A stretch of DNA of 64,000 nucleotides, taken from Cryptomeria japonica (lineage: Eukaryota > Streptophyta > Pinopsida > Cupressales > Cupressaceae). A program made the translations under genes and the position numbers. Position 1 is the first letter of the stretch. The number at the start of each line of letters is the position of its first letter. The stretch covers positions 833,023,136-833,087,135 of the forward strand of contig NC_081411.1 in the NCBI RefSeq assembly GCF_030272615.1. Reading direction: 5' to 3'. The notes under the pieces were generated by a model that saw only the letters and a program-made list of their open reading frames with translations, made no database searches and had not been told where the DNA came from. This document shows positions 34,561 to 46,350 of the stretch, in pieces.

Positions 34561-37549
34561 ATATTGTTATACCATCTGCATCCTCTCTCTTTTGCAATGC
34601 ATCTATAATTGTCGCATGTTCTTCCATAGAGAGTGTCCATAATTGTTTATTAGTAGGTCTGCTGCAATATCTATTTAATTTTATATTAGTTGCCACTACC
34701 AAATGTGAGTAGTGTATAATCTTCTTCTCTGATTCATAATATTCAAATGTGGGCAATCCATTCTTTCTTGTTAGATATTTGCATAGCCAGGTGCCAACAA
34801 CAACCATAGATCCTATTGGATAGTCATAATCATCATCATCTACTCGAGGAGTGGTTGAATTATGTTTTGGTTCTACACATCGAGCCAACCAATACTCTGT
34901 CCCCTCTTCATTGTCCTCTGGTGCAACAATAGCATAGACGTGTCCTACAAACCAATTTCATTTTAATATTTAGTGAGATATAAAAACCAAAAATATATAC
35001 ATCGTAAGATTTCATATTTGTATTGTTTAATAAACCAAAACAAATTTTAAATTGAATTTTACCTTCTTGTATAAGATCTGAAATATGATCATAGTCATCT
35101 GATACAAACATATTATCCATGTCTTCATTTGTTTTTTCATGTGGATCATTTGTTTCTATAGGTGTCAATTTGTTGCCATTCTTCGACCCATTCTATATTC
35201 TCACAAAACTCCCAATCATGAGAAACACAAAACTAACAAAAACAAGTAAGCTGCCTTGTGAATATAGTCCATGTGTTTGAATTAGAACTCTTAAACGAAT
35301 TGCATTTAGTTGATCCACTGATATCATAATCATGTCAAATAGGAATACTGTCTTCCTCAACTAACTAGAAGAAATGTCAAATTGCAGAGTTCTTGGTTGA
35401 TCCTGTAGACAACTTTGAATTGCACGAGCATCTCTAAATTTCACCGCATCCTCAAATTTTAGTTCTCTAGCAAGAGATATTTTTACATAGGCACCAGCTC
35501 CATTGTCTTCTCCTTTACCATGTCATGCTTCAAAAAAAAATCTATATATGTTGGACATTGGTTTCCTTGTGAGATCTTCTTAGCCAATAAAACATTCTTG
35601 CATTTTTGAATTGTCTTGTGTAGTTATGTCATTTGAATTTCTCTTTCCATAAGATTGTCATAAAAGACCTTGAAGCAATATTGAACAAATTCTGATGAGT
35701 GTAACCGATTATCACTAACATAGAAATGATACTCCCTCAAAATATTTCTGTTATCTTCTATACTATCATGTGCATGTCTATATATAATATGCACAAAAAT
35801 TGCCACTTGCACTAAATTATAATATTGTGATTGAGTTTCCTCTTGTAGTTTTAGAGTGTAGTTTTCTGCAAAATCCATGACTGATACTATTGTTCCAATT
35901 GAAAATGTGTTCTTGCATATGCGAAACTGTCCATCAAGCCATCAAGCATGTTGGGAGTGTTTCACATATTTTGGAATAATATGACTCTTAAACTCATTGA
36001 TAAATGCATTCACACTATTTTATTCTATAATCATATCTAAACGTTTCCCAACCTTTGCATCCTTCAAAGAGTATTCTATATTTTTAAATCTTCTAACATC
36101 AACCATTCTTTGTCCAAACTCATTTGAAACATGTTCATGCAAACATTCACCTATCAATGAATAGTTCCCACATACATTGCAATGACCAGAAATAAATGCA
36201 CTTGAAATAAATAAATTCTCATTAGGTGGTTTACAAAATAAACTTGCAATAAAATCTTTGATAGTTTCAAGTGGCATGTAAACACCACAATCCTGCACAA
36301 GATCATTAGCATGCAATGTACAACGTATATATATTGAAAAACATCATAATAATAATGAAATTGAACATGAGTTTTACAAAAAAAGAGATTCTTTGTTTAT
36401 TGATTTTAACATATCAGGGTTTGCATTTTTAAAATGATCTTTGACTAATATGTAAATTCATTAACACAGATTCATCTATGTTTTTTTTTAAAATTTAGTT
36501 TGAGTCATATCTAGAAGATCTTTTGGATGAGGATCATGAATTTTTGATCTCACCCTTAACTTCAAAACATCTCTAACATTAGATGAAACTCTTGTATTAT
36601 CATGCCAAAAATTTTCAATTAATGATTTAGTTTCATCATTTAATTTCATGCCCGACCTTCGAATTCTACCACTAAAACTCCAACAATGGTTTAGGGGATC
36701 ACTTTCAATGGTGTCTCTTCTTTTGGCTGCTCTTGACAAGGTTCTACGATGCATGTTTAAATAGCCACTTATATCACTTAACATTCTTTATCTGGCAGTT
36801 GTTTTGTTAACTATATTAGTTGTTATAACTTGTCATGCTGCATTCTTATCTTTAGATCAACTTGTTTTTTCGATAGAATCAATGGCACTGGCAACAGTAG
36901 ATACAAATTGCTTATATGCTTCATCTTTCCTTTTTGGTTTTGTATAAATTCCTTATTTTTTCATGACTTTACGCATTTTTAATATTTTTATTAATTGTAG
37001 CATTAGTTGACATTGAAATCCTAGCTTTTTATTATAGAAAAATTGTTTATATAATTTGTTAGCATGTGTTCTAATCTGTCTGCAAGAAACTAACCCATTA
37101 AGATTATCTAACACATTGCTATCAATATTAAACAAATTACATTGATTTTCATTCAAAGAGGGTGGTGTATTATTTTCATTTTTTAATTCTTTTCGCTTAG
37201 GTGTATTAAATGCATATCCAGCTTCCTTTAAATATTCAATTTGATTTGCATCATACTCTTGGGGATTTAAAAGCATACCAGGATTCACATCCACAAGAAC
37301 ATTTTCATCACCAGTCAAAGTTTCATCTAAAGATGAACCCGTATTTGGTTCTACATTGCTTGCATCCATCATGGTCTCTTCAATGTTTTCATCTATAACA
37401 GACACTGAACTTAATGCTTTAGTGTTCTTCAATTGCCATAGTTGTGATCTTCTATATCTTTGGCATTTTTCCTCTTTCTCTCTTTGTGCTTGGATTTCAT
37501 TCACTGTCACTGTCTTCCTTTGTTTCTTTTGATGTTGCTTTGAACCCAT
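34559..37549 (-). pseudogene. Transposase-like gene with HGKG signature and intron, family unassigned
   Basis: Minus-strand coding sense starts at ATG 37,549 with a basic Gln/Lys/Arg N-terminus. A helix-turn-helix-like segment follows (SDISGYLNMHRRTLSRAAKR, ~36,780). Then come a Cys/His cluster (ISGHCNVCGNYSL, ~36,170), VMDFAENYTLKLQEETQSQY (~35,870) and YHFYVSDNRLHSSEFVQYCF. After a frameshift, FKNARMFYWL leads to FFFEA, a stop, then HGKGEDNGAGAYVKISLARE (~35,520). The C-terminus (34,900-34,560) contains YWLARCVEPK and YSHLVVATNIKLNRY, possibly an SH3-like fold. An intron with GT...AG ends spans 34,945-35,062. DFAENY, VSD and HGKG in this order occur in little-described eukaryotic transposase-like proteins, from memory of such families. 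Stops and shifts make it inactive. Confidence 0.65.
34945..35062 (-). other. Canonical intron in the transposase-like gene
   Basis: On the minus strand the exon ends ...CAAGAAG before GTAAAAT, and the intron ends TTTGTAG before GACACGTC. At 118 bases and AT-rich, it is a typical plant intron. Removing it keeps the reading sense from ...SDLIQE to VYAIVAPEDNEEG. Confidence 0.7.
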
Positions 37550-37751
37550 CTTTACAAAGTCCTCTTGAATAAAAAATTGATTCCTTTACAATAAAAGTTC
37601 AAAATTGCTGACTTCTTGTGAATTCTAAGTAAATGATAGTAAAAAAGGGAGCCAAATTGTGTAATTTTTCTCTGTCAGTATGAATCCCAATGATAAGGCC
37701 TATAATTATTATATTCTATCCTTTTTTGTGAAACTAATGATTATTTTTATA

Positions 37752-37925
37752 ACAGGGCCCTGTTTCAAAATGGGAACCCATTATTCATATAACGGGTCCC
37801 CGTTTTCAAAACGGGAACATGTTATTCATATAACAGGTTCCCGTTTTCAAAACAAGGCCCTATTTTAAAAATGGGGCCCCGTTATCTAAATTAATGGTAC
37901 AAAAACATAATGAGGTCCCGTGTTT
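37752..37925. repeat. GC-rich palindromic motif array, right copy
   Basis: About five units of ~38 bases: AACAGGGCCCTGTTT, ATGGGAACCCATTATTCAT, ATAACGGGTCCCCGTTTTC, ACAGGTTCCCGTTTTC, AATGGGGCCCCGTTAT. Each is near-palindromic. It lies ~200 bases upstream of the transposase-like start codon. Confidence 0.8.
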
Positions 37926-38640
37926 AAAATTTTGACCCCACAACCCACCTTGTGCCTCGGGTTTAGGTCTAGGATAGGCATGGAATGCCAAACCTTAGAC
38001 TTGGACCTACAAATTCTAACTTGTATCAATGACATGCTCAAATACAAACTTTTGCAATATTTTTCATGCCTATTATCAGAAATTTTTTTCACGAAATTAA
38101 AACCCATTTTAAATTATACTGTGTAGATTCTGAATATGTAATTTTTAAATTTTTTTGATTATTGTCTCTATTTTTCAATTAATTTATACTGAATCTAGTC
38201 CATAAACTTGAAATATTAATTGATTTTGTTTATTTAATAATTTTTTTTAATGTTTTTTGAAAAAAAATTATATGTCATCAATCTACACAAAATTCCTTTC
38301 TATTTAAAAAAAAATTCAAAAAATGATAAGTTTAGGTCAAATTATGTGGGCCGTACACGACGAGTTTTTAAAATGATAATTAGGGCCAATAAAAAAATAA
38401 TATAAAATAAAATATTCAAAACAAAAAAAAATAAAAATATGCTCATCAATCTTGAGTGTGTTACAAATCATTTCCCAAGGTGGTTTGAAAAAAAAAATTA
38501 TTTGTGTCAAAAAATGTGGGTCATACACATGCATGGTATACTCATGAAACATGCATTTTTAAAAAGTGGGTTTTAGAAATCCATTTTGAAAGTCAATTTA
38601 TATTATTTGGGTTTTAAAATAAATTACATATTTGGAAATT
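37926..38640. other. AT-rich sequence, no gene
   Basis: About 700 bases rich in A and T runs. No domain, LTR end or repeat is recognised. If the palindromic array is subterminal, a transposon end should lie at its left edge, but I found no inverted match to the left array's flank. Confidence 0.5.
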
Positions 38641-39297
38641 AGACTCCGAGGGATATATTTTTTCTTACTGACTTTTTTCAAGATTCAATCTCTAAGTGCT
38701 TCAAATTTTCAGCTCAAATGTGGCAAAATCTGAAAATCAAGGAAAACACCTCCACTTTTTGACCAAAAAGTGGACTCAGCTTCTTGCACTGACCCTTAAT
38801 AGAAAATAATTCAACCATCCACTTTGAAAAAATTCTTGACCGCATTCTTGGTCTTGCAAAACAAAGGTATGGACCATAGGTTTGTGTCTTATCCAAGAAC
38901 CCCCCATTATGCTCTTCCAACTCAAGTTCTACAATATGATGTTTCAACTTCCTACCAGAGTCTCTTATGGCTCACAATCTCTGTCTTTCAAAGAAAACCC
39001 AATTTCTGCTTCTCAAACCTGAGTGTTTGTTACCTTTCTAGACAAAAATGGCAAAAACAAATGACAACTAAAAGGTGACAAGACAATGTAATTATGGCTT
39101 ATATAGGCAAAGGACAACCTAGAAAGGCAACTCATGTAAAATTTCAAAAATGCATATTTGACAAATTAAAATGTCGCTATCACTTTATTCTCTTAACTCT
39201 GATTTGATTTTTATTAAAAGCGACACAATAACATTTTAAACACACATTTAAAAAACAAGGTATTGATGATGTGGAATGTGGGAAAGTCAAATCACAC
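38641..39297 (-). repeat. Possible LTR part of another minus-strand element
   Basis: On the minus strand a purine run GGTTGGGGGGAGCG (39,302-39,315) precedes TGTGATTTGACTTTCCCACA at about 39,297. A TATATAAG box lies near 39,100 with transcribed-looking sequence beyond. That is an LTR layout (polypurine tract, U3, TATA). No second copy exists in the window, so the left limit is arbitrary. Confidence 0.35.
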
Positions 39298-39949
39298 TAC
39301 GCTCCCCCCAACCAAAAGTGTGCCAGGTGTCCTCAAATGGTACAAGAGAAATTATAGGAAGGCTATGTGGAATGTACATTGCAATAATGATGCAGCTAAT
39401 GAATGAATCTACCAAGAAATACAAAATTATGATGTACTTGGAATGATGCGACTGCATGCAAATGTTTAGTTCACTTTAGCTTATTTGCAGTTAACTTAAT
39501 AGAAGTGCTGGAAAAGTGGTTGTATGTGGAGTGAGATGGAGTGTAACAGAAGATATGAAAGTGAAATGGTGTGGAGTATGAAATTATTATGGAGAAATGA
39601 CTTCCAAAAGCATGAAAGTATTTATTATGAATTGTTATGGTTGACTAGTCGGACAAAAGGGTTGAGAGCCCACCCTCGTTGGCTGCAGGAAAATAAGAGG
39701 CTAAAGCTACAGGAAAATCAGAGGTTGAAGCAAACTGATGGAGGAAATCTACTTTGGATGAGGGCTATGTCGACTTGAATTTCTTCATTAGAATACTACC
39801 TGCAACATGTTAGTTTCACAAAATACAAAGGAAATGCTACAAGAAATCCAAACCCAACAAATGAAACTACATGAAATTGATATAAAATAAAAACACTATT
39901 TTTACCTTCATGATTTAAGTCTCATTGTGTCCCAACTCCACTGTTCTTG

Positions 39950-40850
39950 GTTGCAGATGATGTGCTCTCAGACATGCACTGATAGCTTCCAAGAAGGCAT
40001 ATGAAGAATGGACTGATAACTGATACTATGATATGCAATGCTAAATGATTATGCTAAAATGCTAATTGCTTCAAGATTAAAACTCACAAATGCATAAGTT
40101 TTCACAAATGGTTAACTTGAAAACTCACTTGAAGACTAACTCTTTCTTAACTCAAACTCCCACATTTATAGACTTTGAGAGCATAAGATGATGTGTCTGA
40201 GATCAACGGTCATGATCAGATCTGCAGATTTGGATGGTTGTGAGCAAAGGTGAAGGTTGAGAGAAAGGGGGAAGGAGAAGACAAGTGCCACTCATCTCAC
40301 CTTGATTGGGTTGCTGACTAAGGGAATCTAGGGACGGTTGGAGAAGATTTAGGCATGAGAAGACAAGTGGACTCAAGTCCTTCCTAGGATATATGGATGT
40401 TGGAGAGAATATAGAAGAAGGTTAAGAAATATGTGTACGTACACAATATTTCATTTATTTTGGAGGTTGAAGATAAGTGGCTAATAAATATTTTATTTAT
40501 TTTAATTTTGTTGAATTAATTTAGCCACATGATGGATGAGTTGGCAAAGGAAAGATGAAGTGGAGATGGAAGGATGAGTTGGAAATGAAATTAAATAATT
40601 TAGAAATTATTTAATATTTGAGACTATAGGATAGAAGAATAACCATTAAATATTAGATATTTAATTGATTGATTAGAGGAAAAGGATAAATGAATTAATT
40701 AATAGAATATTTCAATTAAATTAATTAATAGAAAGACATGAAATGATTAAATAAATTAATCTTTTCAAATTAACTATTTAATCGAAGAATAATTATTAAA
40801 TAAATATAAATATTTATTTAATTGCTCATAGCCATTTTTATGTGTATACA
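39950..40850 (-). repeat. 3' LTR of minus-strand Tat-like element
   Basis: On the minus strand it starts TGTATACACATAAAAATGGC and is rich in TTAATTAATT. It has a TATA box (CTATAAATGTGG, plus-strand 40,165-40,176). It matches 54,240-54,843 over about 600 bases. The left limit is a guess. Confidence 0.7.
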
Positions 40851-40865
40851 TTTTTCCCTTCTTGG
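40851..40865 (-). promoter_or_regulatory. Polypurine tract of minus-strand Tat-like element
   Basis: On the minus strand AAGAAGGGAAAAA abuts TGTATACAC. Confidence 0.85.
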
Positions 40866-43277
40866 AAATGATGTCGAGACAACATTGTTTCAAAGATTAA
40901 ATCAAGTCTTGATAATGCACTTAATGAAGATAAAAAATCCCGATTGTTTGCCCCCTCAAGCGATTGATCGTGAAATTGTTGAAAATTTTGGATAAGCGAT
41001 TGATCTCACGATAATTGATTAGAATTTGTACAACTTTGGTTGATGAAAATGTCCGCTCTTTGATTACTTTGATGTTTTTCTTGATTTGATGATTGATAGA
41101 GTTTGATTGACCTCATGATCGATGAGGGTCAATGATATAAACTCAAAGCTTTGATGATCTGATAGGATAGAGTTTGATTGACTTCATATTGATTGATGAA
41201 GGTCAATGATGTAAACTCAAGATTGGATAGACTAGATGCGTAACCTCATGATGAATGAGCGTCACTAATATGTGGTCAAAGAGATTGATAGAGATCTCAA
41301 TTGAGTGGATAGGATAGCTGATTGATTGATCAAAGTGATCGATTGGATCAAGAACTGACATTTTGTTGATATCATGTTGCAGGGGGATCTAGATGTATTG
41401 ATTCATCCAGGGGGAAGCAGGAGGATCGACGAGGCCTACAACATCTAAAAAGAGTGGTGCTCTTCGTCCTAGTTGAGATATTGATATGAGGCATTGATTT
41501 GAATCATGGGGACATTGTATTTTATTGATTATTTCTTTGATATCATTGTATACTTGGAATTTTAAAATTTTTTATGATGATATGTAGACATGGACTCTAT
41601 ATGATGATCTTTTATTATGCATGTTACTCTATATGATGATGATGTTCTATATGCATTGATTACATGGATGATGTTATGATGATCTTTTCTTTTCCTTTAT
41701 TTTCATGATGATGATGCTTTATATGATGCAATGATGATGAAACGAAAAATGCTTTTGATTTTTGATTTTGATGACCTTGGATGCAAATGCAAATTATTAG
41801 TAACTTAAATGATATGTTGTACTTAAATGATGCAAATTCAATGATCTATTTGGGAATGCAAATGAATGAATGATTTTATTTCATTTTTAATGTGTAGGAT
41901 GATGTAAATGCAAATGATCTACATGATATGTTTTTGATTTTTATATGTAATGCTTATAATGATTATGAATCTAAGTGAAAAGATGCAATTAAATGAAATG
42001 AATTGAAATGATTCTAAAGATGAATGCACCTACAATGATCAAATGCAAATTGTTTTTGTTTGTCCAAGTATACTCAATCTTTATTTATGACTGCTGATCT
42101 CTAAATGAAATGAAATGCTTATAATGAAACTGACAATGAATGCTTATAATGCAGATGAATAATGAGATAATCTAAAATGATCTAACTAAAAATGCTACTG
42201 CCATTCTTCATATGCTTGTCTTGTAACAGTGCTTGATTTCATCATTGAGCTTTAAAATGTTGTAAGAGAATACAAGCAACTTGACATAAAGATTCAAGCT
42301 AGCTTGAGTATTTCTTACATGGATTTTGAAATAGAAAGTTAATACAAGCAAATTGATATAATGAATCAAGTTGACATGAGTATTTCTTGCAGAATAGACA
42401 AGGATTATCTCCTTTCATGCATGACTCAGAACGTCCTCCTTGATCTTTTGTTGATCATATCCTTAGACAAGTATATACCTTAATAAGAGATAAACCACAT
42501 ACAACAATCAAAGAAAATAATCATGCCCCATCATAGCTTCTCTAGTCATGGACATCCTTGAGTCCCATGGAGTACATGATTAGCAATAAATCAAGATATA
42601 AACACTGAATCTTGTATGTCATTCCAATGTTCTCATGGTCATTAACTAATATAATCATCTTGATGAATGATCATTGATAATCTTTTATTACTTGCTGGTT
42701 GATTCCCAAGTTTCACAATTCAGTTGTTAAAAAAGGCCTTGATCTTCGTTGCCTTGTTGCTCATTATCTATTTCAAAACCCTAGGTGTTTTTGATTTTTC
42801 TAAGTTTTCTAAATGTTTTGGATTTTCAAAGATTCAAAAGATCACCTTAGCAAAAAGAAATAGTATTTTTCCCCTAGTGGAAACAAAACTTTGTTATGGA
42901 TGTACAAATTGATCAAGATCCAAACCATGGCAGGATACAAATGTAGATTGATTGATTTTGATAAAATCTAAGACAGTGACTACGACAAGTGTGTCAAAAA
43001 TTGATAACTATTGGTAAGCTGCATATTTACAGCTAAGATAGATGGAATAGATAGATGCGATAGGATGGAGTGGATAGGTGTGCGAAGCGATCTCATAGAT
43101 GGAAGGACTCATTTTTTAGATAGCGTCTGTTTACCAGGTTTTCACTGTCTAAATTTATTGCATTTTTTTTTCATATTTTGATTTTTTTTTCTTCTTTTCT
43201 ATTTTTTTATGCTTTTTAGGGATTTTCTGCTCTTCTGATATTATACTGATTCCTTCAGGACTTTATATGCTTTTTAT
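40866..43277 (-). other. Long 3' spacer of the Tat-like element
   Basis: About 2.4 kb dominated by GATGATG, AATGATG and TTGATTGAT words, with many near-repeats of GAGTTTGATTGAC..CATGAT (41,098; 41,170). No coding sense or plant mobile domain was found, unlike the Tat-like element at 1-6.8 kb, although the spacer is in the same place. Confidence 0.6.
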
Positions 43278-44790
43278 TGATTTTTCCAGGACTTTATATC
43301 TCAAGAATAGAATTTCTTGAGATGGATAGAATTGATAGGTTCATCAAACCAATCACCTTTAGGGGTAGATAACTTGTATTCTCTTGAGCCATAGGCCCAT
43401 ATGCTGCTACTATGGCAAAAGGACCTAGCCAATTTGGTTCAAATTTACCCTTCTTTTCTTGGTCTTGCTGATTTCTTGGATTCTCCCTTAGAACTATATC
43501 TCCAATATGAAAAATGCATGGCTTGACTCTATGATTATAACTTCTTGCCATTCTTTGTTGATATACCTTCAAATGATTTGTTGCATTTTGGTGACTTTCT
43601 TGGATCAGCTCAAGTTCTTGAAGTCTAGAGACTCATTCTTCTTCTTCTGGTATGAGACCTTTCAAGGAAACTCGTAGAGAAGGTATCTCTACTTCTATTG
43701 GTAATATGGCTTTTGTTCCATAGAATAAGCAACATGGAGTTGCCCTCGTTGGTGTGTGGATGCTGGTTTGGTATGCCCAAAGAGCAGGATTTAGCTGAAT
43801 GTGCCAATCTTTTCTAGCTTCATTGACTGTTTTCTTCAATATTTTCATGATAATCTTGTTTGATGCCTCAACTTGACCATTTCCTTGTGGATAATATGGA
43901 GTCAAAAATCTATGTTGGATATGGAATTTCTCACATAGTTCCTTCACATCTTGATTCTTAAATGGTCATCCATTATCAGTGATAATGGTCATAGGAACTC
44001 CATAGTGACATATTATATAATTCAAGATGAATAATGATATTTGTCAATCTATTTAGTAAAATATTCAGTAGCAGTCAGAATGAACTTATGTCCATTAGAG
44101 GATGAAGGATTTATCTTACCTACCAAATCAAGGACCCATTGAGAAAATGGCCATGATCCTGCCATAGGATACAATTCTTGTGCTGGTGTGTGAATGAGAT
44201 TCCCATGGATCTGGCATATTTTACATTTCTTGACATATGTGAATGAATCTCTCTCCATAGTAGGCCAATAATAAACCATACGAAGAAGTTTCTTAGCCAG
44301 TGTTAATCCACTTGAGTGTGTACCACAAATACCCACGTGAACTTTGTTAAGAACTTTCTCAGATTCTTCTTGTTCGAGACATCTCAATAAAGTGCCATCT
44401 AGACCTCACCTATATAAGATATCAGCAATAATAGTATAGCAGGATGACTGATGGATAAAATTTCATCTCTGATTGTGAGATAGATCAGAAGGAAGGATAT
44501 TCTCTTTTAAGTACTGATAAGTTTGGCTGTATAAGTATTGACTAGTTCCCGATATATGGAAAATCATGTAGGTATGCTGGGATTGAATAGCAGGGGTTAA
44601 GATATCTTCCACTAGGAATTCGTAACACTGTTGATTCTTCTAATTCTGCAAGAGAGATGCTATTGTAGCCATTGTATCTGCTGCTTTATTCTCATTTCTT
44701 GGGATCTGAGTGAATGATACTTCTTCAAAGTGTTCTTTAAACGTTTCTACCAACTATTTGCAGGGCATCAGATTGTCATCCTTAGTTTGA
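43278..44790 (-). pseudogene. pol: Tat-like archaeal-type RNase H end and integrase
   Basis: Minus strand. 44,790-44,640 encodes the end of the second RNase H (HFEEVSFTQIPRNENKAADT). Integrase follows with an HHCC zinc finger (HVGICGTHSSG ... KKCKICQIHG, 44,330-44,200) and the first catalytic Asp in WVLDLVG. The second is in IITDNG near 43,985, followed by a TGA where Arg is usual. The third, Glu, is intact in NGQVEASNK. The C-terminus has GDIVL and the GPF module (FEPNWLGPFAIVAAYG), ending with an IHLKKF-type tail after a frameshift at ~43,350. Integrase inserts element cDNA. At least three disruptions make it inactive. Confidence 0.85.
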
Positions 44791-45608
44791 TAATTGTAGT
44801 ACCCCTACTCGTTTGAACTCATTGGAATCATATTTTATTGGTTGTTTTCAGTGGATACATTACCATGTTTTGTTATTCAGACTTATATGACATTATTTCA
44901 TGCTTTATCTAGATATGAGATGCATAATTTATTTGCAGTATTTCAGTACTTGTGATTTATGGCATTTTATGGATTATTTCTATGTACTGACACTTTACTT
45001 TATCTATGCAATGTGGAATTATAAGTTGTGTGTCTGCGAGTGTATTGGATGGAAGGGGACGATTTTCCTTCACTCATTTCAGTGAGAGAGGGAACGTCGT
45101 GATTCTTCTTCATCGGTGTGTATGCCATGTTTTCTATATTGTATATATGCATGTGTGGTTTGGTGATGCAGGATATTGCAGGTACAAGTACCAGGTAGGT
45201 ACGGGGTATCATCTCCACTTGGCTTCATAGGTCTGAGCATGCCTTATATTTTCTGATGGAAGTGGAGGAGATAGTAGTTGACCCTATTTTATTCAGTTAC
45301 ACTCGGGTCAGTGTCGTCAGTTGGTCATCTTGTCAGTTTGTTCGGCTTTCATATTTTGTTGTTTGATCTTTTATGAGTGTTTGCTTGAGGTTTGCTCAGT
45401 TTGTGTGTTTAGTGATTTTAATTATTGCATGTTGTGTTTTATTTGTCTTTGAAGGGTGAAAAATTGTTAATAGTGTGAATTAAATACTGACTCTATGATT
45501 TAACGTCCTTCGTGTAGAAGTAGGTGAATTATCGAAACTATATTCAATGTTTGGTTTTCAAAATTATACTATAGTTATACATATTTTATATGTAGATTTG
45601 GACTCGAT

Positions 45609-45800
<192 letters not shown>

Positions 45801-46279
45801 TAAATATGATTCATGATTAATTATATTGAATATTTTAAAATGATTATTTATAAGTTGATTGATTGTATTTTAATGATCATTTTGTATTTATATTGATGCA
45901 AGTTAGATATACATGGTAGTTAATAACTCTGATTGTATCAAATACACATAAATACGTATATGTTTTGAGGAGAATAATTAAATTAAGTTTATGCGATCAT
46001 CGTCTTATGCTACAAACATGATTATCCATAGAATGTATTTATGAATATTCGCATTATATAAATTATGAATATTGTTTTAATTAAAAAAAACCAAAATATA
46101 TATTTACATATATATTTAATTTGTTAAATAAAGATTAATGTTTAAATATATATATATATTAATGAAAGGGTCATTAACTATATATTAAAAATATAATAAA
46201 AATGAAAATAAAATAAAAACTAAAAATTTGAAATAAAAATAAAGTGGTGGGTTTAAAGAAAGTTATTTAAACAATAACT

Positions 46280-46350
46280 AGGGTGGCCAACAGTAATATC
46301 GACCACCCCCCTTAATAAAAGGAGGGGTCGGTATTACCACCGACCACCCT
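46280..46350. repeat. GC-rich imperfect hairpin in the giant LTR
   Basis: AGGGTGGCC.ACAGTAATATCGACCACCC pairs with GGGGTCGGTATTACCACCGACCACCCT around an AATAAAA loop. The arms are ~33 bases, in very AT-rich surroundings. Confidence 0.7.

Noticed and set aside
35624-35878. Plant Mutator (MULE) transposase as the identity of the minus-strand gene
   Set aside because: DFAENY and HGKG motifs and the Cys/His placement do not fit the MULE layout I know; left unassigned.
39524-39778. 84-codon plus frame near the Tat LTR
   Set aside because: Checked for a missing piece of the Athila-like integrase or a host gene; no motif on either strand.
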